Shown piece after piece: positions 1 to 8,300 of a DNA stretch of 16,714 bases. The stretch comes from DAIUCA01 sp964613675 (GTDB taxonomy: Bacteria; Pseudomonadota; Gammaproteobacteria; Competibacterales; Competibacteraceae). The notes under the pieces were generated by a model. That model made no database searches. It was given only the letters and a program-made list of their open reading frames with translations, and had not been told where the DNA came from. Within the stretch, counting starts at the first letter, position 1. Every line of letters starts with the position of its first letter. Where the stretch lies: positions 1-16,714 of the forward strand of contig CAZTIH010000049.1 of NCBI GenBank assembly GCA_964613675.1, given 5' to 3'. A program made the translations under genes and the position numbers.

Positions 1-989
1 TCAGCCGTTTTTCGGGTTAATTCTTCAAAAAAGGCGGGTTTGGAAATGATGGCGAGATTGGCCAATCCAGCGGCCATCGCTACCGGGTTTCCCGATAAGG
101 TTCCTGCCTGATAAACAGGTCCCAAAGGTGCGAGATACTCCATCACCTCCCGTTTACCCCCAAATGCCGCGACGGGCATACCTGCACCGATGACCTTACC
201 CAATGCCGTCATATCTGGGGTAATGCCGTATAGCTCCTGTGCGCCCCCTAAGGCAACGCGAAACCCTGTCATTACTTCATCAAAAATCAATAAACTTCCA
301 TACTCTGTGCAAATTTCCCGCAAACCCTGTAAAAAACCCGATTTTGGTGGAATGCAATTCATATTTCCTGCAACTGGCTCGACCATTATACAGGCGATTT
401 CGTGCCCTATTCCCTTGAAGGTCTCGCGTACGGCATCGAGATCATTAAAAGGAAGGACGATCGTCTGTGCAACGAGTTCGGGTAAAACCCCGGGAGAAGT
501 TGGAATTCCCAAGGTCAAGGCACCACTTCCCGCCTTGACGAGTAAGCTATCGGAGTGTCCATGGTAACAACCCTCAAATTTCACAATTTTAGGGCGATTG
601 GTATAACCTCGCGCTAACCGTAAGGCACTCATCGCTGCTTCCGTACCTGAACTACAAAAGCGGATGAGTTCAATAGAGGGGATAAATTCCTTCACTCGCT
701 GGGCCATTTGGGTTTCAATCGCGGTCGGTGCGCCAAAACTCATGCCTTGAGCGGCAGCCGATTGGACTGCGGCGATGACCTCAGGGTGAGCATGACCTGC
801 AATCATTGGACCCCAAGATCCTACAAAATCGATATATTCCTTACCATCTTCGTCAAACAGGTATGCACCTTCTGCTCTTACAAAAAAGATCGGATCACCA
901 CCAACGCCTTTAAATGCACGTACCGGAGAATTAACTCCCCCAGCAATATGTTTTTGCGCTTCGATAAACAGTTCACTGGAACGATTCAT
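1..989 (-). CDS. hemL: Glutamate-1-semialdehyde 2,1-aminomutase, 3' end outside window
   Basis: This PLP enzyme converts glutamate-1-semialdehyde to 5-aminolevulinate, the second dedicated step of the C5 route to heme, in the cytoplasm. I translated 329 codons from ATG 989-987; the family is about 425-430 residues, so roughly the last 100 lie beyond the left edge. Visible hallmarks are the N-terminal GGVNSPVRAFKGVGG stretch (17-31), the SSGTEAAMSALRLAR cofactor loop (113-127), CYHGHSD (141-147), FDEVMTGFR with the pyridine-nitrogen aspartate D237, and TALGKVIGAGMP with the Schiff-base lysine K265, the same number as in E. coli HemL. An AAGG ribosome site (999-1002) lies 9 nt before the start. 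The gene follows thiE by 29 nt and is probably cotranscribed with it. Only the missing C-terminus is uncertain. Confidence 0.97.
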   Translation of the reverse strand, partial: MNRSSELFIEAQKHIAGGVNSPVRAFKGVGGDPIFFVRAEGAYLFDEDGKEYIDFVGSWGPMIAGHAHPEVIAAVQSAAAQGMSFGAPTAIETQMAQRVKEFIPSIELIRFCSSGTEAAMSALRLARGYTNRPKIVKFEGCYHGHSDSLLVKAGSGALTLGIPTSPGVLPELVAQTIVLPFNDLDAVRETFKGIGHEIACIMVEPVAGNMNCIPPKSGFLQGLREICTEYGSLLIFDEVMTGFRVALGGAQELYGITPDMTALGKVIGAGMPVAAFGGKREVMEYLAPLGPVYQAGTLSGNPVAMAAGLANLAIISKPAFFEELTRKTA

Positions 990-1018
990 TACATTAGACC
1001 TTGATTAATATTTGTGGC

Positions 1019-1657
1019 TTAAAAGAGCATACAGTAAGATTTTGCTCTCATTTCAATATTTTTCGGATCACTGTCCATAAATAAACCACTAATTACCGCC
1101 AAAAAATCTGCCCCCGCGTCCACCACTTGCTTGCCATTTTGAGGGGTAATTCCGCCAATTGCGACAATGGGTACTTTTAATTCTTGTTTAGCGCGATTCA
1201 GTAAGGAAATAGGTGCATTTACTGCATTAGGCTTGACATTTGAAGGAAAAATGCTGCCAAAAGCCACATAATCCGCCTTAGCATGGATAGCGGCTTGAGC
1301 AATTGATAATTCGTTATAACACGAGGCACCTATGAGGATTTCCTGACCTAACCGTGTTCTTGCCGTCGCGATTTCGCCATCTTCTCTCCCCAAATGCACA
1401 CTGCATCCCAGGGCCGCTGCTAATTCCACATCATCATTCACGATGAATAATGTCCCAAATTCTTCGCATAATCTGCACAGCGCTTCTGCATCTCGCCAAC
1501 GAATCATCGAATTGGCTTGTTTATTTCTGTACTGTATAACCGATGCACCGCCGATGAGCACTGCCTTGACAGCATCCACAAGCGTTTTTCCCGTCTGTTC
1601 GGCGGTAATTGCGTACAATCCCTTACTTTTTTGCTTCAATAATTCACGAGGTGTCAT
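1019..1657 (-). CDS. thiE: Thiamin phosphate synthase
   Basis: ThiE joins the thiazole phosphate and the hydroxymethylpyrimidine diphosphate moieties to give thiamin phosphate. The 212-residue TIM barrel shows the family signatures in order: GLYAIT (13-18), QYRNK pyrophosphate-binding motif (42-46), NDD (74-76), HLGREDG (88-94), GSIFPSNVKPNA (134-145) and AIGGIT (166-171) followed by ISGLF (189-193). The length is normal. The ATG at 1657 lies back-to-back with the rubredoxin ATG at 1658, so the leader and promoter of thiE must lie inside the rubredoxin gene; the best ribosome site there, AAGG at 1670-1673, is 12 nt away and weak. No TPP riboswitch is possible in the zero-length gap, and I saw none. 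The first 12 residues look like a short extension relative to ThiE proteins that begin just before GLYAIT, but no better start is visible. thiE-hemL adjacency is also known in Pseudomonas. Confidence 0.96.
   Translation of the reverse strand: MTPRELLKQKSKGLYAITAEQTGKTLVDAVKAVLIGGASVIQYRNKQANSMIRWRDAEALCRLCEEFGTLFIVNDDVELAAALGCSVHLGREDGEIATARTRLGQEILIGASCYNELSIAQAAIHAKADYVAFGSIFPSNVKPNAVNAPISLLNRAKQELKVPIVAIGGITPQNGKQVVDAGADFLAVISGLFMDSDPKNIEMRAKSYCMLF
1648..1653 (+). promoter_or_regulatory. Ribosome binding site of rubredoxin, embedded in thiE
   Basis: GAGGTG matches the anti-Shine-Dalgarno sequence and sits just before the rubredoxin ATG at 1658. On the other strand the same bases encode the second to fourth codons of thiE (Thr-Pro-Arg), so they are constrained twice. 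Confidence 0.75.
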
Positions 1658-1840
1658 ATGAACGACGAACCTTTTAAAAGCTATGTGTGTTTGGTCTGCG
1701 GGTGGGTTTACGAAGAGGAAGCAGGTTGGCCAGAGGATGGCATCAAACCTGGCACGCGCTGGGCGGATATCCCCGACGATTGGCGATGCCCGGAGTGTGG
1801 CGTGGGGAAAGAAGATTTTGAGATGGTAGAAATCACTTAA
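1658..1840 (+). CDS. Rubredoxin
   Basis: A 60-residue one-iron electron carrier. Two CxxCG knuckles, C11/C14 and C44/C47, supply the four cysteines of the Fe(SCys)4 site; the YVCLVCGWVY start, the GIKPGTRWADIPDDWRCPEC core and the acidic charge are typical of small rubredoxins. It is the only gene on the plus strand. A good GAGGTG ribosome site (1648-1653) lies inside the antisense strand of thiE codons, 6 nt from GAGG to the ATG. Its redox partner cannot be told from the window: no rubredoxin reductase, rubrerythrin or alkane hydroxylase is nearby. The gene symbol is left blank because rubA/rubB naming depends on the partner. Confidence 0.97.
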   Translation: MNDEPFKSYVCLVCGWVYEEEAGWPEDGIKPGTRWADIPDDWRCPECGVGKEDFEMVEIT

Positions 1841-1853
1841 AAATCAGTGATTT
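1830..1853. terminator. AT-rich hairpin across two convergent stop codons
   Basis: AAATCACT (1830-1837) and AGTGATTT (1846-1853) form a perfect 8-bp stem with an 8-nt loop. The hairpin covers the rubredoxin TAA (1838-1840) and reaches into the TAA of the convergent aldolase-like gene (1852-1854). The stem has only two G:C pairs and no long U tract, so it would be a weak bidirectional terminator at best. The position between convergent genes is the main argument. Confidence 0.4.
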
Positions 1854-2475
1854 ACAACTTTCCCGCGAGTTTAGCAATGAACGCAGTATGCGCGGCGTGT
1901 TCAAGCGCCGTCGTCCAGCGATAGGCCAATTCGACCGTTGCCGCCGCTGCAAACACGCCATGGCCCCGCACAACCGCGATGGGTTGCCGTCCCAAAACCT
2001 CGGCTAGAGCATTGCCAGCCTCGCGCTCAAACCGTTCGGGGGGAATAGTCAACACGGGGACGCGACTCAAACCCGAACCCGCCATTTGGGCCGGATTAAA
2101 CTCCCCCGCATCCAAGGTCATCGCGACGGTGTAAGGCCCATGACTCTGCAAAAGCGCATGTAAATCATTGTTTTGCTTGTAAACTATTTGATGAAGAGGG
2201 GTCGTCATTGGAGCCAATCCCTCCACGGTGCCGCTCAAATCTCCATCGAGAAGATCGCCAGCGGCCAAAGTTTCGGCGCTGGCATGACGCGGCGTAATCC
2301 ACAAACGGTTACCGAAACGCACCGACCCAATCCCACTATGGGAATCGTTCAAGTTGTAATTTCTCAAAAAATGCAAGTGGCGAACGAGTTCGTCTTTCGG
2401 ATTCATGATATTTGCCATCTCAGGTTCTTTAATAAAGCGATGCAGAATAGTTCTGTAACCGCTCATTTTTAACAC
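1852..2475 (-). CDS. Class II aldolase/adducin-like protein with degenerate metal site
   Basis: The 207 residues follow the class II aldolase/adducin fold: NLNDSHSGIGSVR (41-53), ITPRHASAETL (60-70), GDLLDGDLSG (73-82), TTPLHQIVYK (91-100), LLQSHGP (108-114) and VVRGHGVFAAAA (168-179). Enzymes of this family (fuculose-1-phosphate aldolase, MtnB) bind zinc through an HxH pair and a third His, with a catalytic Glu in an SSE-type motif. Here the first His of HxH is Gln110 (QSH, H112 kept), the third His is kept (H172), and the Glu position appears to be Thr91/Thr92. The classic aldolase reaction is therefore doubtful, and no substrate can be assigned. ATG 2475 has a good AAGAG ribosome site (2483-2487) 7 nt upstream, but the first about 20 residues are atypical; Met20 (2418) and Met24 (2406) are alternatives. 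The gene lies 28 nt after hemE and probably ends the gltB operon. Confidence 0.85.
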   Translation of the reverse strand: MLKMSGYRTILHRFIKEPEMANIMNPKDELVRHLHFLRNYNLNDSHSGIGSVRFGNRLWITPRHASAETLAAGDLLDGDLSGTVEGLAPMTTPLHQIVYKQNNDLHALLQSHGPYTVAMTLDAGEFNPAQMAGSGLSRVPVLTIPPERFEREAGNALAEVLGRQPIAVVRGHGVFAAAATVELAYRWTTALEHAAHTAFIAKLAGKL

Positions 2476-2503
2476 ATCTGATCTCTTCTAGGGGTCTGAA
2501 AAT

Positions 2504-3568
2504 TCAAGCGGGAACGCAACTCAACGCGTGAACCGTTTCTACCAATACGGACACATTTTCTGGAGGAACCCCTGGTTGAATGCCATGACCTAGATTAAAA
2601 ACATGTCCAGGTCCATGACCAAAACTGTTCAGAACTTCTGCAACGCCTTGGCGAATGCGTGCTGGATTGGCAAATAACAGACTCGGATCGAGATTCCCCT
2701 GCAAAGCGACTTTTTCACCGACCCGTCGCCGCGCCTCCCGTAAATCCGTTGTCCAATCAATGCCTAACGCATCAGCACCACTTTCTGCAATCTGTTCTAG
2801 CCACTGTCCCCCATTCTTTGTAAACAGGATGCTCGGAACCGACTCGCCATTTTGCTCGCGGATCAGGCCTTCAACAATCTGCTTCATGTAAGCCAATGAA
2901 AATTCAAGATAATCCGATGGACGCAGTACGCCACCCCATGTATCAAAAATCATCACCGCCTGTGCGCCAGCTTGAATTTGTCCGTTGAGATAGGCCGTCA
3001 CATTCGACGCAAAATTGTCTAACAAACGGTGCATGAGTACTGGTTGGTCGTACATTAACCCTTTGATTTTACTAAAATCTTTACTCGACCCTCCCTCAAC
3101 AGCGTAAGTCGCCAATGTCCAAGGACTTCCCGCAAAACCAATCAACGGCACGCGATCATCGAGTTCCCGCCGAATGAGCCGCACCGCATCCATGACATAA
3201 CGCAATTCTTGTTCTGGATCGACGAGAAAAAGTCGGGAGATTTCTTTTTCAGAACGAATAGGATGTCTGAAGCGTGGCCCTTCCCCTTCCGCAAAAAAGA
3301 GTCCTAACCCAAGGGCATCGGGCACCGTCAGAATATCTGAAAACAGAATAGCCGCATCGAGTGGAAACCGCGCCAAGGGCTGCAAAGTCACTTCACAAGC
3401 CAATTCGGGGGTCTGGCAAAGCGTCATGAAATCCCCCGCACGCTGACGGGTCTCGCGATATTCCGGCAAATAACGCCCCGCTTGGCGCATTAACCAAACG
3501 GGGGTGCAATCGACGGGTTGTTTGCGCAGTGCTCGCAAAAAACGTTGGTTTTTCAAGGCATTGGCCAT
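2504..3568 (-). CDS. hemE: Uroporphyrinogen-III decarboxylase
   Basis: HemE removes the four acetate carboxyls of uroporphyrinogen III to give coproporphyrinogen III in the cytoplasm. The 354 residues match the family length and begin with the usual ALKNQRFLRAL. Signature 1, PVWLMRQAGRYLPEYR (23-38), carries the substrate-binding arginines R28 and R32; DAAILFSDILTVPDALGLGL (71-90) holds the central aspartate D78; GFAGSPWTLATY (144-155) is signature 2 with Y155; FDTWGG (208-213) and FNLGHGI (324-330) with H328 complete the active site. The start overlaps the 3' end of the upstream lipoprotein gene by 16 nt and has no clear ribosome site, which suggests translational coupling. hemE directly downstream of gltD is common in gammaproteobacteria; here one extra small gene is inserted. 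Confidence 0.98.
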   Translation of the reverse strand: MANALKNQRFLRALRKQPVDCTPVWLMRQAGRYLPEYRETRQRAGDFMTLCQTPELACEVTLQPLARFPLDAAILFSDILTVPDALGLGLFFAEGEGPRFRHPIRSEKEISRLFLVDPEQELRYVMDAVRLIRRELDDRVPLIGFAGSPWTLATYAVEGGSSKDFSKIKGLMYDQPVLMHRLLDNFASNVTAYLNGQIQAGAQAVMIFDTWGGVLRPSDYLEFSLAYMKQIVEGLIREQNGESVPSILFTKNGGQWLEQIAESGADALGIDWTTDLREARRRVGEKVALQGNLDPSLLFANPARIRQGVAEVLNSFGHGPGHVFNLGHGIQPGVPPENVSVLVETVHALSCVPA

Positions 3569-3927
3569 TGCAGTTGCTTAATTAGTTGGGCGAATTGCGG
3601 TTCACACGCCAAGCTCAGCGCATCCAAAGACGCCGTTTCACAGTTGCCGTACCAATAATCATCATCAAAAAATACCGCATCCACTGTGGGCGTACCACCG
3701 GGCTGCATCGCCGCCAACACCTCTTCGGGCAGCCGATTATTCAACGCAACCCGCTGTTCTGAACGCAAGAAATAGCGCGTTCCAGACTGTTCTATTGACG
3801 CAATAAGTGCTTCTGAAGATTCACCCGCTTGATGCCGACGTGCCAGCTCACCCACGGTCAATGGCGTAAAACTGCTACAGCCACTTCCCAGCAGTAATAA
3901 TGACAAGCTGAGGATTCTATTACGCAT
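3553..3927 (-). CDS. Small putative lipoprotein between gltD and hemE
   Basis: I do not recognise a named family for these 124 residues. Residues 1-17 look like a lipoprotein signal: a basic MRNR start, a run of Leu/Ser, then LLGSGC with C17 as the likely lipidated cysteine, although Gly at -3 is suboptimal. Residues 23-75 are helical and resemble a short repeat found in other bacterial envelope proteins (pattern LI..I..SGT.Y.L...Q...L...LP..VL..M), from memory. The C-terminal part has aspartates and aromatics (FFDDDYWYG, 86-94) and two cysteines, C96 and C108, that could form a disulfide in the periplasm. A GGAAG ribosome site (3936-3940) lies inside the end of gltD, 8 nt before the ATG, and the gap to gltD is 3 nt. 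The gene is clearly part of the operon, but its link to glutamate or heme synthesis is unknown. Confidence 0.82.
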   Translation of the reverse strand: MRNRILSLSLLLLGSGCSSFTPLTVGELARRHQAGESSEALIASIEQSGTRYFLRSEQRVALNNRLPEEVLAAMQPGGTPTVDAVFFDDDYWYGNCETASLDALSLACEPQFAQLIKQLQWPMP

Positions 3928-3930
3928 TTT

Positions 3931-5337
3931 CTAGACTTCCAGATAATCCAAAATGCCGTTGGCAGCTTCACGACCTTCAAAAATCGCTGTCACGACTAAA
4001 TCGGAGCCGCGCACCATGTCCCCACCCGCAAATACCTTCGGATTTGTTGTCTGAAACTTGCGTTCTGGACGGGTCTTAATACGTCCTCGATCATCCGTTT
4101 CTATCTGAAAGTCCGTGAACCACGGCTGCGGATTGGGACGAAAACCAAAGGCAATTAACACGCGATCAGCGGGAATGATGTCTTCAGAACCGGGGATCAC
4201 TTCTGGACTGCGCCGACCTCGACTATCGGGTTCCCCCAAACGAGTCGTAACCGTTTTCACACCTTCTACGCGATCCTTACCAACAATGGCAATGGGCTGT
4301 CGATTCCATAAAAACTGCACACCCTCCTCTTTCGCATTAGCCACCTCTTTTTTGGATCCCGGCATGTTTTCTTCATCACGGCGGTAAGCACAAGTGACCG
4401 ATTTTGCCCCTTGGCGAATAGAAGTACGATTACAATCCATCGCCGTATCTCCCCCTCCCAGTACGACGACACGCTGGTCTTTCATATCGATGAACTCAGA
4501 AAGGTCTTTTTCCAGCGATAATAGACGGTTGATATTGGAAATCAGGAAAGGTAAGGCTTCGTAAACACCAGGCAAGTCTTCCCCTGGAAAACCGCCTTTC
4601 ATAGCATTATAGGTTCCCATTCCTAAAAAAACCGCATCATAGTCATCAATAAGCTGTTGGAAGGGAATATCTACGCCGACGGTTGTATTTAACCGAAATT
4701 CGATCCCCATTTCTTCCATGATTTCTCTTCGCGTCTGAATCACTTCTTTTTCCAACTTAAAGGGTGGAATTCCAAAAGTAAGGAGACCCCCAATTTGCGC
4801 ATAACGATCAAACACAACGGGTTTTACGCCATTTCTTACTAAAATATCTGCGCAACCTAAACCTGCCGGTCCCGCCCCCACTACCGCAACTTTCTTACCC
4901 GTCGAAACAACATGGGATAAGTCAGGACGCCACCCCTGTTTTAGGGCCTCGTCCGTAATATACTTTTCGATGGAACCAATCGTAACAGCACCAAACCCAT
5001 CATTTAAGGTACACGCGCCTTCACACAACCGATCTTGCGGACAAACCCGCCCGCACACTTCTGGTAAGGAATTGGTCTGATGAGAAAGTTCTGCCGCTGC
5101 GAAAAGGTTACCTTCGTTGATGAGCTGTAGCCAATTGGGAATGTAATTGTGAACAGGACATTTCCATTCACAGTAAGGATTTCCACAGTGTAAACAGCGC
5201 CCCGCCTGAGCCGCTGCGCTACTTTCATCGAATTGTCCATAAATTTCGCGAAATTCCTTGGCTCGCGCCAAAGCAGGTTTTTTTGCGGGATCTTGACGGT
5301 CAAGATCAATAAATAACATCGGCTTGGCTTTAGACAT
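3931..5337 (-). CDS. gltD: Glutamate synthase [NADPH] small (beta) subunit
   Basis: GltD passes electrons from NADPH through FAD and iron-sulfur clusters to GltB, which makes glutamate from glutamine and 2-oxoglutarate. The 468 residues are full length. The N-terminal domain carries C48, C51, C56 and C60 and then C95, C99, C105 and C109, the usual cysteine set for two low-potential 4Fe-4S clusters. The FAD-binding motif VVGAGPAGLG spans 152-161, the NADPH-binding motif VVLGGGDTAMDC 291-302, and the second FAD motif VFAGGDMVRGSD 435-446. The ATG follows the gltB TAA with no base between, and a strong GGGAGG ribosome site (5346-5351) lies within the last gltB codons, so the two subunits are likely made in a fixed ratio. 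Confidence 0.98.
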   Translation of the reverse strand: MSKAKPMLFIDLDRQDPAKKPALARAKEFREIYGQFDESSAAAQAGRCLHCGNPYCEWKCPVHNYIPNWLQLINEGNLFAAAELSHQTNSLPEVCGRVCPQDRLCEGACTLNDGFGAVTIGSIEKYITDEALKQGWRPDLSHVVSTGKKVAVVGAGPAGLGCADILVRNGVKPVVFDRYAQIGGLLTFGIPPFKLEKEVIQTRREIMEEMGIEFRLNTTVGVDIPFQQLIDDYDAVFLGMGTYNAMKGGFPGEDLPGVYEALPFLISNINRLLSLEKDLSEFIDMKDQRVVVLGGGDTAMDCNRTSIRQGAKSVTCAYRRDEENMPGSKKEVANAKEEGVQFLWNRQPIAIVGKDRVEGVKTVTTRLGEPDSRGRRSPEVIPGSEDIIPADRVLIAFGFRPNPQPWFTDFQIETDDRGRIKTRPERKFQTTNPKVFAGGDMVRGSDLVVTAIFEGREAANGILDYLEV

Positions 5338-8300
5338 TTATGCAGCCTCCCGCAAGGTATCAAGTAAGGAATCTAACTCCGCCGCTTTGGGTTTGATCAA
5401 CCAAAACTTACTTGCGTAGTAGCGGAAATCCTGAAGAATTGCATGTCCCCAAGCGCTATGGGTTTCTGTACAAAACTCTTCAATCAGGTGCAGTAAGTAA
5501 TTTCGTTGAGGCGCCATCCGTTCGGTCGCGATTCGGTGCATATCGACCAATTCATGGTTACAACGATCGTAAAATTGATGATATTCATCTAAAACAAAAG
5601 CAAATCCGCCCGTCATTCCCGCACCAAAATTGAGGCCTGTTTCCCCCAATACAGCAACAACGCCGCCAGTCATGTATTCGCACGCATGGTCACCCACGCC
5701 TTCTACCACCGTTAACGCCCCTGAATTCCTGACTGCAAAGCGTTCTCCCGCTCGACCTGCCGCAAATAACTTACCGCCTGTGGCTCCATATAGACAGGTA
5801 TTACCGATAATGGGCGCGTCCTTACTTTGGTATTTTGCCGTCTCTGGTGGATAAATGACGAGTTTTCCTCCAGCCATCCCTTTACCCACATAATCATTCG
5901 CGTCGCCTTCAAGGTAAAGATGCAGTCCCCCCGCATTCCATACCCCAAAACTCTGACCTACCGTCCCCGTAAGGCGAAGATTGATCGGCGTTTCATTCAT
6001 ACCGTGGTTTCCGTAACGCTTCGCAATTTCCCCCGATAACCGAGCGCCAATTGAACGATGGATATTTTGAACCGTGTAGGCAAACTGTCCCCCCGTTTTC
6101 GCTTCAATCGCAGGGAGAGCGTCTAAAACCATTTTTTCGGCCAACTCTCCTTTATCAAAAGGCGCATTAGTGGGTGAAGTACAACAACGCGGCGCATCCT
6201 CAGAAACCCCCGCATTTGAAAGAATCGCACTGAAATCGAGGCGCTGTTGCTTCGTCGTCTTACCAGGTAAGACTTCAAATAAATCTGTGCGACCAATCAG
6301 GTCTTCTAAGCGACGAACGCCCAATTTTGCCAATAATTCCCGTGTTTCCTGAGCAACAAACCGAAAGTAATGAATTACCTTCTGTGCTGTTCCTTTGTAA
6401 TGATTTAATCGCAAAACATTATTTTGGGTCGCAACGCCCGTCGCGCAGTTGTTCAAATGGCAAATGCGCAGGAATTTACATCCCAACGCGACCATCGGGG
6501 CCGTTCCGAAACCAAAGCTCTCTGCCCCCAAAATGGCGGCTTTGATGACATCCAGCCCGGTTTTCAGTCCTCCATCGGTTTGTAATCGCACTTTTTCGCG
6601 CAAATTGTTGCGACGCAGTACCTGATGGGTCTCGGTTAACCCCAGCTCCCACGGACTTCCCGCATATTTCACAGACGTAAGCGGACTTGCACCTGTCCCG
6701 CCGTCATAACCCGAGATGGTAATGAGATCCGCATAGGCCTTCGCTACCCCCGCCGCAATCGTCCCCACCCCCGCTTCTGCAACGAGTTTTACAGACACAA
6801 GCGCCTGTGGATTCACTTGCTTCAGATCAAAAATCAACTGCGCTAAATCTTCAATCGAGTAGATGTCGTGATGGGGCGGCGGACTGATTAACGCCACCCC
6901 AGGGCGTGAATACCGCAACCGCGCAATCATCTCATTGACTTTGTGCCCAGGAAGTTGCCCTCCCTCGCCCGGCTTCGCACCCTGTGCCACTTTAATCTGC
7001 AAAACTTCTGCATTGACCAAATAATGAGGGGTAACTCCAAAGCGACCCGATGCGATCTGCTTGATTTTAGAGGATTTTACGGTGCCGTAGCGGATCGGAT
7101 CTTCCCCACCCTCACCCGAATTAGAACGTCCGCCCAACATATTCATCGCTTCGGCCAGAGATTCATGGGCTTCGGGGGATAAGGCCCCCAACGACATTCC
7201 CGCTGAATCAAATCGCTTCAGAATGGCTTCGATGGGTTCGACTTCTTCAATCGGAATCGACGGTAAATCGGTTCGGAGCGCCAATAAATCTCGCAACGTT
7301 GCTGTAGGACGACTATTGACCAACGCCGAATACTTCTGAAACTCGGCGTAATCTCCTGTGTTAACGGCGGTCTGTAATGTCTGCACGACATCGGGATTGT
7401 AGGCGTGGTACTCGCCATCATGGATGTACTTCAACAATCCCCCCTGAGCACGCTGCTGACGACGATTAAACGCCAACTTCGCCAGTTGCAACTGTTCAGA
7501 TTCCAGATCGTGGAAGTTGGCCCCCTGCACGCGACTGGTCGTGCCTTTGAAACATAAGCTCACCACTTCCTGATGAAGCCCCACAATTTCAAAGAGTTGG
7601 GCACCTCGATAGCTGTTGATCGTCGAAATTCCCATCTTCGACATGATCTTAAATAGCCCTTTATTAATGCCTTTCCGATAATCATCGACGACGGCTGCCT
7701 TGGTTTTACCGACAATTTCCCCAGTCTTCAGAAGATCGAATAGCGTCCAATATGCCATATAAGGATAAACCAATGTGGCACCATAACCGATCAGCACAGC
7801 AATCTGATGGGGATCTCTTGCAGAAGCCGTTTCTACCACGAGATTCGTCTCGCAACGCAAGCCGTGATGAATAAGATGGTGATGAATTGCCCCCGTCGCC
7901 AAAAGCGCCGACACGGGAATTTTGTCTCGATTCAGCCCTTTATCCGAAATCACAACGAATTTTACGCCCGCTCTAACCGCCGCAACTGCTTCATCGCAAA
8001 GCCGAGTTAAGGCTTTCTGCAAACTTTCCGAAGGCGCATAGTGCAGATTCAGAATACGGTGGGTAAAGTCTTTTTGCTTTAACAGAAACTCAAATCGACC
8101 TTCTGTTAGCACGGGTGAAACGGCGGTTAGTCGATGCGCATACTCCGCTCGCTCCTCAAACATGTTGCATTCCGCCCCTAAACAGGTCTCTAACGACATC
8201 ACAATCGCTTCCCGTAAAGGGTCAATCGGCGGATTAGTCACCTGTGCGAATTGCTGACGGAAATAATCGTAGATCGCGCGGGGACGTTCAGATAACACGG

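Noticed and set aside
190..1004. Plus-strand frames opposite hemL (190-567 and 708-1004)
   Set aside because: The minus strand encodes an uninterrupted HemL with all family motifs; the plus-strand products resemble nothing.
1566..1571. Perfect TTGACA on the plus strand upstream of rubredoxin
   Set aside because: No -10-like hexamer at 16-18 nt. A TACAAT at 1614-1619 is a possible -10 but has no -35 partner, so no promoter is called.
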